From assembly GCF_014645815.1 (NCBI RefSeq), contig NZ_BMML01000006.1, positions 461,074 through 525,073 of the forward strand: a stretch of DNA of 64,000 nt. The letters are read 5' to 3'. Each line of letters opens with the position of its first letter. The first letter of the stretch is position 1. Under the pieces are notes generated by a model. That model was given only the letters and a program-made list of their open reading frames with translations, searched no databases and had not been told where the DNA came from. This document shows positions 51,128-60,247 of this stretch, in pieces. The DNA is from Streptomyces fuscichromogenes (lineage in GTDB: Bacteria > Actinomycetota > Actinomycetes > Streptomycetales > Streptomycetaceae). Both the position numbers and the translations under genes were made by a program.

Positions 51128-52292
51128 TGACGTGGATGCGCGCATACGACGCCGACGCCCTGGCCGGCATCGCACGAACCCCGTTCGGGAGGATGGGCTG
51201 GACGACATCGACGACGTGGGCGTCTTCCTCGGCCTGGACGTCGGCAAGAGCACCCACCACGGGCACGGCCTCACCTCGGCCGGCAAGAAGGTCTTCGACA
51301 AGCAGCTGTCGCCCGGGCCGCCGGCTGCAAGGTGGCCTACCTGCCCGGACTCTCGATGCGACGGATCGCCGGCCTCTACCCGGGCAAGGCGAAGACCGAC
51401 GCGAAGGACGCCGCGGTGATCGCGGACGCGGCCCGCACCATGCCGCACACCCTGCGCCCGCTTCAACTGACCGACGAGATCACCGCCGAGCTGACCGTGC
51501 CGGCCGGCTTCGACCAGGACCTCGCCGCCGAGGCCACCCGCACCTCCAACCGGATCCGCGGCCTGCTCGCCCAGTTCCACCCCAGCCTGGAACGCGTCCT
51601 CGGCCCCTGACTGGACCACCCCGCGGTGACCTGGCTGCTGGAACGCCACGGATCCCCGGCCGCCCTGCGGAAAGCCGGTCGCCGCAGGCTCGTCGAGGTG
51701 GTCCGGCCCAAGGCCCCACGCATGGCCGCCCGCCTCATCGACGAGGTCTTCGATGCCCTCGACGAGCAGACCGTCGTGGTCCCGGGCACCGGCACCCTCG
51801 ACGTCGTGATCCCGTCCCTGGCCCGCTCGCTCGCTCTCCGCCGTCCACGAACAGCGCAGGGCCCTGGAAGCACAGATCGGACAGCTGTTGGAGGCTCACC
51901 CTCGTTCCGCGGTCCTGACCTCGCTTCCGGGGGTCGCGGTCAGGACCGCCGCCACCTTGCTGGTCACCGTCGGCGACGGAACCAGCTTCCCCACCGCCGC
52001 CCACCTGGCCTCCTACGCCGGCCTTGCCCCGACCACCAAGTCGTCGGGAACGTCGATCCACGGCGAACACGCGCCCAGAGGCGGCAACCGGCAGCTCAAA
52101 CGCGCGATGTCCCTGTCCGCGTTCGCCGCCCTCCACGATCCCGCCTCCCGCACCTACTACGACAAATGCCGAGCCAGAGGAAAGACCCACACGCAAGCCC
52201 TCCTCCGGCTCGCCCGCCGACGGATCGACGTGCTCTTCGCGATGCTCCGCGACGGCACCTTCCACGAACCCGGAACCCCACGCCTCGCTTGA
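51128..52292 (+). mobile_element. Decayed IS110-family transposase
   Basis: Three frames must be joined. The first gives VGVFLGLDVGKSTHHGHGLT (DEDD catalytic start). The second gives AGLYPGKAKTDAKDAAVIAD and RTSNRIRGLLAQFHPSLERV, has a stop at 51608, then continues LLERHGSPAALRKAGRRRLV. The third gives LTSLPGVAVRTAATLLVTVG, AAHLASYAGLAPTTKSSGTS, RGGNRQLKRAMSLSAFAALH, the transposase_20 domain. At least two frameshifts and one stop make it inactive. Terminal repeats are not evident, as usual for IS110. Confidence 0.88.
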
Positions 52293-52348
52293 CGAAAGAC
52301 ATAGAGGCACCCCTCCCCCGCGAACATCGGCTACGAGACCCCGTACTC

Positions 52349-53150
52349 GTTTCTTCCGCGGCCCTCCGCCGGGCAGCCGTGTTGGCGGTCGCCGTTCCCG
52401 TCGCCGGAACCAGCCTGACCGCTCCGTCCGCCTTCGCCGCCGACAAGGCCGTCTCGAAGACCGCCGCCACCGTGCTCGACCCGGCCGCGCAGCAGATCGC
52501 GGACAACCTGAACACGCGCAGCCAGGACACGCGCCTGGGCAGCACGCTCTGCGGTGTCGTCATCGACGCAGCGTCCGACAGGCAGGTCTGGGGCCATGAC
52601 GCGACGACCGCGCTGATGGCCGCCTCACATACCAAACTCGGCACCTCGACCGCCACGTTGACCGTCCTCGGCCCCGACCACCGCTTCACCACGAAGGCCG
52701 TCCACGGCGACGGCAGACCTCACCGAGATGGCCAGAACCGCCGTCGCCGGGCTGAAGAACGCGGGTCCCGCCTCGGCGCAGGTCCATGTCGACGACAGCC
52801 TCTTCCCCGAGCCCACCCTCGCGACCGGCCGGAACGACGGCCGCTCCCCCGCCTCCATCGCGCCGGTACGGGCTCTTGTGGTCGACGGCAACCACGTGAC
52901 CGGCACCGACCCGGCCGCTCGGCCACCTTCGAGGACGGCACAGCGGTGTCGTGCGCGAGGTGCTCGGCCGGTACGTCATCTCGCTCGACAACGACGAGAT
53001 CCACGACGGCAGCGGGCTGTCCCGCGCCGACGGCGGACGCCGGACTGCGGACGTCCAGGCCGGCCTGGACGGTGTGGCCGACGGCGGGTCCGTGGCGGGT
53101 TCGCCGGTGCGGGGGCCTTCCCGATGCCGGCCGGGAGGCTCTGGGGCTGT
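52349..53150 (+). pseudogene. Broken D-Ala-D-Ala carboxypeptidase (peptidase S13)
   Basis: A signal-like start (AALRRAAVLAVAVPVAGTSL) leads to QQIADNLNTRSQDTRLGSTL, GVVIDAASDRQVWGHDATTA and ASHTKLGTSTATLTVLGPDH, where S-H-T-K is the SxxK nucleophile motif. Near 52715 the frame changes: TEMARTAVAGLKNAGPASAQ, VHVDDSLFPEPTLATG, IAPVRALVVDGN. Another change gives VREVLGRYVISLDNDEIHDG, SGLSRADGG. The SxN motif region and the C-terminal KTG are missing. At least two frameshifts and a deletion make it non-functional. Confidence 0.85.
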
Positions 53151-53154
53151 CGGA

Positions 53155-54846
53155 TCAGAACGGACCGTGAAGACTGCCCAGCCTGTCGGTCAGGCGCAGG
53201 TTCTCGGAGTAGTCGACGGGGCAGGCGATCACGGAGACCGAGTTGTCGTCGAGGGCGCGGCGCAGTGTGGGCAGCAGTTGGCCGGCGGTCTCGATCACGT
53301 AGCCGCGTGCACCGAAGCTCTCGGCGTAGGCGACCAGGTCCGGGTTGGTGAACCGGGTGTGGCTGTGGCGGCCGAGTTCGAGTTCCATCTTCCAGGTGAT
53401 CAGGCCGTATTCCTCGTCCACCAGGACCAGGACGACCAGCGGGACGCGTTCACGGACGGCCGTCTCCAGTTCCTGGGAGTTCATCAGGAACGAGCCGTCC
53501 CCCATCATCGCCAGGACCCGCCGGTCCGGCCGGGCCAGCTTGGCGGCGATGGCACCCGGCAGTGCGAACCCCATCGTGGACAGGCCGTTGGAGACCAGGC
53601 AGGTGTCCGGTTCGTAGGTGGGGTAGAGACGGGACATCCACATCTTTCCGGCGCCGGTGTCGGCGAGCACGATGTCGTGGCGGTCCAGCGCGGTGCGCAC
53701 ATCGGTCACGACGCGCTGCGGCACCAGGGGAAACGCGTCGTTGTCACGTCCGTACTGCAGCTCTTCGTCGAGCAGGGTGCGGATCTTCTCGCTGCCTCCC
53801 GAATCGTAGGAGAGTCCCTCGGGCAGTGCCGCCGCGAGCGCGTCCAGCGCCTGGGAGAGGTCACTTTCGACACCCACGGTGACCGGGTAGTGGGTGTCCA
53901 CCTCGGCGGGGAAGCGGTGGATGTGAACGATCCGCTTGTCGCCGTTCGGGTTGATCTTGGCCGGGTCGAACTCCTGGATCTCGTAGCCCACGCAGAGCAG
54001 CACATCGGCCGCGTCGAAGCCGAAGTTGCCGTAGTCGTGGCGCATGAAGCCGACCGCGCCGAGGGCGTTCGGATGGTCGTCGGGAAAGACGCCCTTGCCG
54101 TGGAAGGTGGTCGCGACCGGGATGTCCAGCCGTTCGGCGAACCGCACCAGGGCGGCCGAGGCCCCGGCTCGGGCGGCGCCATGGCCTGCCAGCACGACCG
54201 GGTGCCGGGCAGCCGCGAGCACCTCGGCCGCCCGTGCGATCTGGGAGGGTGACGGCGCGTCGGCCCGCACCGTGTCGATCTGCAGGGGCGCCAGCGGCCC
54301 GGCGGGACGCTCCGCCTCGACGTCCTCCGGGACCGCGAGGAACACGGCGCCGGGCCGTTCGCCCTGCGCCGTCTTGAACGCCTTGCGGGTCATCTCCGGC
54401 ACCGCGTCCGGACACTCGATACGGGCCGACCACTGGGTGACGGGAGCGAACATCGACACCAGGTCGACGACCTGGTGCGACTCCTTGTGGATGCGGCGCA
54501 GGGAGCCCTGGGCGGCCAGGGCCACCAGCGGCGCGCTGTTCGTCATGGCGTCCGCGGTGCCGAGCAGCAGATTGATCGCGCCGGGCCCCAGCGTGGCCGA
54601 ACACACACCGGCCCGGCCGGTCAGCCGCCCGTAGATCTCCGCCATGAACGAGGCGGCCTGTTCATGACGTACCAGGACATACCGGATCCCGGAGCCGTTC
54701 AGCGCGTCGACGAAACGGATGTTCTCCTCACCAGGGATGCCGAAGACGTACTCCACGCCCTCGGCCCGCAGACAGCGCACCAACAGGTGCGCGACGTCAT
54801 CCACTGCTGCAGTGTCCCGCGACCCGGTCGCGCCTTCGGTGCCCAT
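53155..54846 (-). CDS. Thiamine-diphosphate enzyme, acetolactate synthase-like
   Basis: 563 residues, normal for acetolactate synthase large subunits. The N-terminal pyrimidine-binding domain has GIPGEENIRFVDAL and the catalytic Glu in RHEQAASFMAEIYGRLTG, then GPGAINLLLGTADA. A central domain holds HPVVLAGHGAARAG. The C-terminal domain carries the TPP/Mg motif MMGDGSFLMNSQELETA. No regulatory small subunit gene is adjacent, so a catabolic AlsS-like role (pyruvate to acetolactate) or another carboligation or decarboxylation is possible. ATG at 54846 is chosen at the start of conservation; no strong ribosome site is visible. Divergent from a flavodoxin-fold reductase. Confidence 0.88.
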   Translation of the reverse strand: MGTEGATGSRDTAAVDDVAHLLVRCLRAEGVEYVFGIPGEENIRFVDALNGSGIRYVLVRHEQAASFMAEIYGRLTGRAGVCSATLGPGAINLLLGTADAMTNSAPLVALAAQGSLRRIHKESHQVVDLVSMFAPVTQWSARIECPDAVPEMTRKAFKTAQGERPGAVFLAVPEDVEAERPAGPLAPLQIDTVRADAPSPSQIARAAEVLAAARHPVVLAGHGAARAGASAALVRFAERLDIPVATTFHGKGVFPDDHPNALGAVGFMRHDYGNFGFDAADVLLCVGYEIQEFDPAKINPNGDKRIVHIHRFPAEVDTHYPVTVGVESDLSQALDALAAALPEGLSYDSGGSEKIRTLLDEELQYGRDNDAFPLVPQRVVTDVRTALDRHDIVLADTGAGKMWMSRLYPTYEPDTCLVSNGLSTMGFALPGAIAAKLARPDRRVLAMMGDGSFLMNSQELETAVRERVPLVVLVLVDEEYGLITWKMELELGRHSHTRFTNPDLVAYAESFGARGYVIETAGQLLPTLRRALDDNSVSVIACPVDYSENLRLTDRLGSLHGPF

Positions 54847-55057
54847 GGGGCGACCGTAGGCACGCCCCGTCCGCCTCGGCCACCTGTCGGCCGCCGCCCG
54901 GGGACCGGTGACGGGTACCGACCCGTGCCGGAGCTCAAGCACCGCCGAGGCCGTTCGGAGGTGCTGTGGTGGCGCCTTCCGCGGTCGGCCCGCACGCTGG
55001 ATCCGGATGTGGACCCGCCGCCGGACACCGAGCGGCGGCAGGCTCAGGGAGGACCAT

Positions 55058-55795
55058 GTGACCACTTCGTCGCCCGCCACCGACGCACCGCCGGCCCGGT
55101 ACGACGACCTGCGGGCCCTGGTGATCAACTGCACCCTCAAGCGGTCGCCCGGCACGAGCAACACGCAGGGACTGATCGACCGCAGCACCGCCATCATGGA
55201 CGCACAGGGGGTACGGGTCGACGTCCTACGGGCCGTGGACCACGACATCGCCACCGGTGTGTGGCCCGACATGACGGAGCACGGCTGGGCGACGGACGCC
55301 TGGCCGGACCTGTACCAGCAGGTCCTGGCGGCCGACATCCTGGTGCTGGCGGGCCCCATCTGGCTGGGTGACAACAGTTCCGTGATGAAGCGGGTGATCG
55401 AACGCCTCTACGCCTGCTCCAGCCTGCTCAACGACGCCGGCCAGTACGCCTACTACGGAAGGGTCGGCGGCTGCCTGATCACCGGCAACGAGGACGGCGT
55501 CAAGCACTGCGCCATGAACGTCCTCTACAGCCTGCAACACCTGGGGTACACCATCCCTCCCCAGGCGGACGCCGGATGGATCGGCGAGGCCGGCCCCGGA
55601 CCGTCGTACCTCGACCCCGGCTCGGGCGGTCCGGAGAACGACTTCACCAACCGCAACACCACCTTCATGACCTGGAACCTGCTCCACCTGGCCCGCGCGC
55701 TGAAGGACCTCGGCGGCATCCCCGCCTACGGCAACCAGCGCACCGTCTGGGACGCCGGCTGCCGCCGCGACTACGAGAACCCCGAGCACCGGTAG
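55058..55795 (+). CDS. Flavodoxin-fold NAD(P)H-dependent oxidoreductase
   Basis: 245 residues. RALVINCTLKRSPGTSNTQG marks the FMN phosphate-binding loop, ILVLAGPIWLGDNSSVMKRV the second flavin-contact loop, then IERLYACSSLLNDAGQYAYY and GCLITGNEDGVKHCAMNVLY. The family comprises FMN-dependent quinone or azo reductases. GTG at 55058 has GGGAGG five bases upstream; an ATG two bases earlier is out of frame. Divergent from the thiamine-diphosphate enzyme with 211 bp between starts. Confidence 0.9.
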   Translation: MTTSSPATDAPPARYDDLRALVINCTLKRSPGTSNTQGLIDRSTAIMDAQGVRVDVLRAVDHDIATGVWPDMTEHGWATDAWPDLYQQVLAADILVLAGPIWLGDNSSVMKRVIERLYACSSLLNDAGQYAYYGRVGGCLITGNEDGVKHCAMNVLYSLQHLGYTIPPQADAGWIGEAGPGPSYLDPGSGGPENDFTNRNTTFMTWNLLHLARALKDLGGIPAYGNQRTVWDAGCRRDYENPEHR

Positions 55796-56135
55796 CGGGA
55801 TACCTTCGCGGGAGCGCCCGAAGCCCGTACCGGCTGTTGGGGCGACCGCGGTACCGAAAGCCACCGCTCGTACCCGAACGGCGTCGCAGCGCATCGGGCG
55901 GCCGCCCCGCACCCGGGGCCGTTCCCACCCGGTTCCGCGGCAGTCCCGTCCGCGGACCTCGGCACTCGAAGCCGGCTCCGGCGGGCCCCTGCTCCACTCG
56001 GTCCACCGCGGCCTGCCCTCCAGCTCGCCCTTGCCGCGCAGGCGGCGATCCGCATGACGACGTCCGGCGGTGAGCCACCGGGACGTGGTCCGCCATCGAG
56101 CCGTACGCACCGGTTTCGACAACGGCGCGTACACA

Positions 56136-56162
56136 GGGAGCCCCGGACGGCCCGGGGCTCCC
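56136..56162. terminator. Hairpin with 11-bp perfect stem
   Basis: GGGAGCCCCGG, loop ACGGC, then the exact reverse complement. It lies 340 bp downstream of the oxidoreductase gene and may be a transcription terminator. Confidence 0.7.
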
Positions 56163-56378
56163 CTTCCGCACGCCTGGTCAGGGTTTCGCAAGCGCTCCGA
56201 TGTCACCGCCGGGGGATCGGCAGGCTGCGGGCTCAGACACCGTTACGCCGTCGGCAGATGCGATGGAACAGCAGGCCGGCGGCATCTTTCAGCACACGTG
56301 AACGGTCGCGGTGCGGGTCCTGCCAAGCACTCGTGCCCTCCACGAGGCGAAATCCGCCGAAGAGCCCTCGAAAGCAGC

Positions 56379-56446
56379 AACCCCAGTCGCTGGCCTGGGG
56401 TTTCGTCATGGCGGGGATGACGAGAACCGAACTCGCGCTGTCAGCA
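56379..56446 (-). repeat. Eroded tRNA-Gly 3'-half with terminator (att remnant C)
   Basis: An 8-bp hairpin AACCCCAG/CTGGGGTT at 56379-56402 is followed by GCGGGGATGACGAGAACCG and AACTCGCGCTGTCAGC, a mutated version of the tRNA-Gly 3' half found at 57.5 and 59.9 kb. The match ends at the anticodon stem, so this is not a functional tRNA. Confidence 0.6.
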
Positions 56447-56781
56447 CTGGCCGCCCCGCGAGGGCTGGTGCGCACCGGCCGAGTGCCTGAGCGAACGGGC
56501 TCCGTGCTCGGCTCGGCCGGGACGCATGTCCCGTTCGGGGAGCGCTTCGCAGGTGGGGAGCGTCAACGTGGGGTGACTCGGCAGCATCCCCCGTGAGACG
56601 GAAGAGGGTGCCGCCCGGCCGCGCCGAGCCGCAGGGTACGGGTCATGTCCGCCTTGACCCACGCCCGAGCCGCAGGCCCGGAACGCCACGGCGGTGGTTC
56701 CACGGCTGATGGTCGTTTCTCTACGGTCCGTCGTGAGGCTCCGCGTCAGAGGCGGACCGGTGTGAGGGAAACGGACAGTTC

Positions 56782-57042
56782 ATGAGCTCGGGCAGCGATG
56801 TGTTCCCCGTCTTCGACCCCGTGACGGCCGAGTGCACGGGCCACAAGGAACGCGACCGTGTCCACGCGGAGGGCGACTGGCACCGCGGGGTCCACGCCAA
56901 CGTCGTACGGCCGAACAGCCTGGGCACCTTCGACATCCTCGTCCAACGGCGCTCCGGCCACGTGGACCTGGCCGGCGGGCAGTACGACCAGAGCCTGGCC
57001 ACCCAGATGACCGACCAGGACGGCCTGGGGTCCATGCGTTGA
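56782..57042 (+). pseudogene. N-terminal fragment of a Nudix hydrolase
   Basis: 86 residues. VHAEGDWHRGVHANVVRPNS, TFDILVQRRSGHVDLAGGQY and DQSLATQMTDQDG match the first part of IPP-isomerase-like Nudix proteins. The frame stops before the expected Nudix box (GX5EX7REUXEEXGU), which is absent in all three frames downstream. ATG at 56782 follows GAGGGA at long spacing. It lies between two att remnants, so it is likely a piece of mobile cargo cut off by rearrangement. It may instead be a short expressed ORF. Confidence 0.55.
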
Positions 57043-57448
57043 GGGAGCGCCGGAGGCCAGGACATGCGCCGGCCTCCTCGCCTCCCAGCCGAGGGAACGC
57101 ACCAGTGCCGAACTCGCCGACTGGGCGTCCCCGGGCACCGGCAACGGTGGCGGCCCCGAGACCATCGACATCATGCGCGACCTCCACACGAAGGCCGGCC
57201 GCACGGGCGGCCGGGGCCGACGCCACTTCTGCGAGGAGACGTCCACACAGCACCGACCGGCCCCGCCGAGGGAACGGGAAGCTGAGTGCTTCCACTGGGC
57301 GAACGCCCTGACCCATCGAGCGACATTGCAGGTCCGTCACCTCCCGCCGACTGGCTCTGCACCCCGCCCCGGGACTTCGTGCCCTCCACGTGCCCGATCT
57401 TCCGAAGCTCCACCTGCCGAGACGCCACCAAAAGACCCACCAATACAC
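57043..57448. other. 406-bp region between the Nudix fragment and att remnant A
   Basis: No frame carries recognisable motifs and no strong ribosome site was seen. It probably consists of degraded element DNA. Confidence 0.4.
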
Positions 57449-57525
57449 AAGCCCCAGGCCGTTGACCTGGGGCTTCAAGAAGAGCGGGTGACGAGAATCG
57501 AACTCACGCTCTCAGCTTGGGAAGC
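57449..57525 (-). repeat. tRNA-Gly(CCC) 3'-half with terminator (att remnant A)
   Basis: A perfect 10-bp hairpin AAGCCCCAGG/CCTGGGGCTT (57449-57475) precedes 42 bases (57484-57525) which, read on the minus strand, form the anticodon loop TTCCCAA (anticodon CCC), the variable loop, T arm and acceptor strand CACCCGC of a tRNA-Gly. The 5' half is absent. The next ten bases GCGACGGCGC and a block near 57605 recur at the other copies. This is a site-specific integration scar. Confidence 0.78.
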
Positions 57526-57711
57526 GACGGCGCCTGCAACGGCTGAACGCCTCTGACCAGCACGGATACTTGGATCTCGAAGTGATCGTGTGCGTCGGAT
57601 TGCACCGCTGTTGACCGTGGTTTTCCGCTCTTACGGGCACGCGGAGGACACGGAGTCCCAGAAGGGGGGAGGTCGACGCCACTGAGGGGGCACCTGGGCG
57701 CGGTTCGCCCG

Positions 57712-58008
57712 GTGCGGGGGTCAGCTGCCGACGTGGCGTTGAGGCTGCACAGCACCGACGAACCTCCGGCCGAACCTCCGCATCAGATCAGAGCCTCGTG
57801 GTGCACTTGCCACCCACTACAGGCGATCCCTGAGCGGGTCGGCAAGCGGGGCGTCTCGGCCTACCTGGAGAAGGCGGCCCAGCGACAGATCGAGCGGAAC
57901 AACCTGGACGAGCTGATCGCGGACTTCGACAAGGTGCACGGCCCGGCCGGCCCCGAGGCCGTGGCGGCCAAGCGGGCCGGCGCCTCAAATGCCGGGGCGC
58001 CCGCGTGA
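57712..58008 (+). CDS. VapB-like antitoxin (start uncertain, possibly frameshifted)
   Basis: The C-terminal 50 residues, ERVGKRGVSAYLEKAAQRQI then ERNNLDELIADFDKVHGPAG, match actinobacterial ribbon-helix-helix antitoxins of VapBC pairs. The usual N-terminal strand seems to lie in another frame: GTG at 57798 or 57801 reads VHLPPTTGD and hits a stop at 57831, so a small shift near 57827 probably split the gene. The GTG at 57712 keeps an open frame but adds unrelated residues. The stop overlaps the toxin start as GTGA, the usual coupling. Confidence 0.6.
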   Translation: MRGSAADVALRLHSTDEPPAEPPHQIRASWCTCHPLQAIPERVGKRGVSAYLEKAAQRQIERNNLDELIADFDKVHGPAGPEAVAAKRAGASNAGAPA

Positions 58009-58403
58009 GCGGTGCCCTGGTCGTGGACAGCGAGGGCCTGGCAAAGACCGTGCAACGTGATCGGGAAATCCACGAGTGGCTGGCGGCGGCTCGCGACGCG
58101 GACCTGCCCGTGATCACCTCGGCAGCGGTGCTGGTCGAGGTGATCCACCCGAAGATCAACGAAGCCGCACTGAAGCGGACCCTGTCCCGCCTGAGCGTCG
58201 AGCCGGTGACCCAGGTCGTCGCGCAATCCGCTGCAGCCCTGCTGCGCGCAGCGGGGCTGCACGGCCACAAGTACGCAATCGACGCCATGCTGTGCGCGAC
58301 CGCCCTGCAACATCCCGGCCGGGTGACGATCCTGACTTCCGATGCAGAAGACATCGCCCTGCTCACTGCAGAGCACCCACGCGTGAGTTCGGAGAAGGTT
58401 TGA
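58005..58403 (+). CDS. PIN-domain toxin (VapC-like ribonuclease)
   Basis: 132 residues. PIN acidic residues: Asp in ALVVDSEGL (about residue 8), Glu in TSAAVLVEVIHP, Asp in KYAIDAMLCATALQ and the final Asp in ILTSDAEDI. The set is complete, so RNase activity is plausible; VapC toxins cleave specific tRNAs or mRNAs. GTG at 58005 overlaps the antitoxin stop by four bases. The pair lies between two tRNA-Gly att remnants, consistent with cargo retained by addiction. If the antitoxin is broken, expression must be low or the toxin weakened. Confidence 0.85.
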   Translation: MSGALVVDSEGLAKTVQRDREIHEWLAAARDADLPVITSAAVLVEVIHPKINEAALKRTLSRLSVEPVTQVVAQSAAALLRAAGLHGHKYAIDAMLCATALQHPGRVTILTSDAEDIALLTAEHPRVSSEKV

Positions 58404-58770
58404 GCCGAGGCGCCGTCAGGGCGTACGGAGAAAATGCCGCCCCAGTCGGAGCGGCCGAGAAACCCCAGGTAGCTGACCCGAGGCCTCAATCCGGCGCGGG
58501 CGACGAGCATCGAAGCACTCGTGGGATGTGCCACGTAGCGCAGAGTGGAACTCGCCGATGTCTGAGGCGCCCTGAAGTTCTCGGACAGCGGTCCCCATAG
58601 GATCGAAGTCCAGAACGGCGGAGAGAGCACGTGGCACAGACTCCCCGCACGCCCAGTGTTCGCTGCATGACCTGGCACGGTTCTGGCACACCTGGTCAGA
58701 GCTCCTGCGACTGAGAGCGCCACGCACTGTGGTGACGCTTCCGCGAGGGGAGGCGCTCCGCGCACGCCGC
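58404..58770. other. 367-bp region between the toxin and the secreted-protein gene
   Basis: No gene is supported. The segment CATGACCTGGCACGGTTCTGGCACACC (58667-58693, shown in part) resembles sequence often found at integrase-proximal ends of Streptomyces elements, but no integrase remains. Confidence 0.35.
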
Positions 58771-59550
58771 CTACCGCACGGTGACGTAATCCCCGGTCGA
58801 CGACTTCGCCCCAGAGGTGGAGTTCCCGTAGTACGTCCACCGCCACGTCCCCGGCTCGGTGGCCTTCACCGTGGTCCTGAGCGCCCCCGTGCTGCTCGAC
58901 GTCACCTTTTTGACCGTCGTGTACGAGGAAGCGCCCGCCGCCTTGAACTGCAGGCTCACCGTGCGGCCCGCGTACCCCTGGTACGTGTGGGTGTCCCAAT
59001 TCGCCCGTGTGACCCGTCCGGTCACGGTGATCGTCTTCCCTGCCGCGACCGGCTCTGGCGAGGCGTTGACAGTGACGCGTGTGGCCCGCTTGACCTGCAA
59101 CGGGAGGTTCAGGTCGTCGGTGTCCTGGGCGTCACCGGCGAGAAAGACCTGAGCGGCAGTTTTCCAGGTTCCGGCGTCCTCGTTCCCGAAGTCAACGTGC
59201 CGCGGGTCGATGTACAGCCATTCGTCGAAGTCGCAGATTCCCTTCGCCCTGTCCACGACCTCGCAGTCGCTGGTGATGACGGCGCTGTACAGTCTGTCCC
59301 CCGTGTCGGGCTTCCCTCGGTAGGGGAACACCTTCGGCCCGAAGTCGTATTTGAGCGTGGTCGTCATCCGGAAGGCCGCCCGCACCTCGACCTCCTCCTT
59401 GACCCCGATCACGATCGGCTTCCCGCTGTTCACCGTGACCCGGCTGAAGGAGACCCCGCCCTCCGCCGCCCCGGCCGGCACCGCAGCCACCCCTGTGAAC
59501 ACGATTGCCGCTCCACCGGCCACCACCGCGCTCCACATCGTCTTCCCCAT
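58771..59550 (-). CDS. Secreted protein with Ig-like C-terminal domain
   Basis: 259 residues. Signal peptide (MWSAVVAGGAAIVFTGVAAV, cleavage near GAA-EGG). The mature part has a Cys-containing N-terminal beta domain (DCEVVDRAKGICDFDEWLYI) and a C-terminal Ig-like or calcium-binding-protein-like segment (VTVNASPEPVAAGKTITVTG, TVSLQFKAAGASSYTTVKKV, GTWRWTYYGNSTSGAKSS). ATG at 59550 with AAGGACGGG upstream. Such proteins are frequent in Streptomyces; the function is unknown. It is enclosed between att remnants A and B, so it may be island cargo. Confidence 0.8.
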   Translation of the reverse strand: MGKTMWSAVVAGGAAIVFTGVAAVPAGAAEGGVSFSRVTVNSGKPIVIGVKEEVEVRAAFRMTTTLKYDFGPKVFPYRGKPDTGDRLYSAVITSDCEVVDRAKGICDFDEWLYIDPRHVDFGNEDAGTWKTAAQVFLAGDAQDTDDLNLPLQVKRATRVTVNASPEPVAAGKTITVTGRVTRANWDTHTYQGYAGRTVSLQFKAAGASSYTTVKKVTSSSTGALRTTVKATEPGTWRWTYYGNSTSGAKSSTGDYVTVR

Positions 59551-59876
59551 CTTCGAACCCGTCCTTCCCCTGCCGTCCGGACCGAGCGCGTGGGCGCACC
59601 GGCCAGAGGTTCATCCCCAGCGGCCAACTGTGGGACAGGGGAGGGCGTTACGCGGTTGTACGCGGTACCGCAACGATTTGATCACCACGCCATCGCTCCG
59701 GCCCGGTTCCCGGGAGGGGCCCCCGATGGCTTCAGGGCGGCCGGGCTGGACGAGATGGTGCGGGCGGAGCGTGCGAAGGAACACGAGGGCAACGCCGCGC
59801 ACCGCAAGGAGGAGTGCACCGGAAGCTAGCCGAGCGGTTGTGGTGCGCGCACCCTGCACTGGTCTGGGCAACAAAC
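59551..59876. other. 326-bp region upstream of att remnant B
   Basis: No gene is supported. It includes the upstream region of the secreted-protein gene and a short arginine-rich frame without motifs. Confidence 0.4.
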
Positions 59877-59954
59877 AACCCCCGGGTCATCGACCTGGGG
59901 GTTTCTCCTGGAGCGGGTGACGAGAATCGAACTCGCGCTCTCAGCTTGGGAAGC
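59877..59954 (-). repeat. tRNA-Gly(CCC) 3'-half with CCA end and terminator (att remnant B)
   Basis: A hairpin AACCCCC.../...GGGGGTT (59877-59903) precedes TGG (the encoded CCA end, 59909-59911) and the tRNA-Gly 3' half 59913-59954, identical to copy A apart from one base in the T arm. The 5' half is missing, so it is not a working tRNA. Following sequence shares GCGACGGCGC and a CTGTTGACCGTGGTT block with copies A and D. Confidence 0.8.
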
Positions 59955-60247
59955 GACGGCGCTTGGGCGTCCGCGTTGCTTCTGACCTGCCCATACGCCG
60001 ATTCAGCGGCAGCCTCGCCAGGGCCGGAGGTGCCTCTGTTGACCGTGGTTGTCCGCTCTTATGGGCACGCTATGGGCACGACGCCGCAGCGGGGCTGGCC
60101 AATTGGGCTCGACCCTACAGACTTCGGCCCCTACGACGAACAGTCTGGTGCCAGGCGTCGCGTAACGCTGTGGCGCGAGGGCAAGAAATGCGACCAGTTG
60201 GGTACTGATCTCGGAAAGCCTGACACTTGGGGTCAGGAGGCCATGTG

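Larger units (their letters stand above)
55796..56781. other. About 985-bp gene-free stretch with terminator and att remnant
   Basis: No supportable gene. It contains the hairpin at 56136-56162, the eroded tRNA-Gly remnant with its terminator at 56379-56446, and otherwise GC-rich sequence with no domain-bearing frame. Confidence 0.5.

Noticed and set aside
53155..55374. A longer start for the thiamine-diphosphate enzyme (to 739 codons)
   Set aside because: The extra 176 codons overlap the divergent reductase gene and lack similarity to the family; conservation begins at the ATG at 54846.
57484..59954. Functional tRNA-Gly genes
   Set aside because: Both copies begin at the anticodon stem and lack the D arm and 5' acceptor strand, so they cannot fold into a tRNA.
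57449..59954. Intact integrative conjugative element
   Set aside because: Only 2.5 kb lies between the att remnants; no integrase, excisionase, replication initiator or TraB-like gene is visible.
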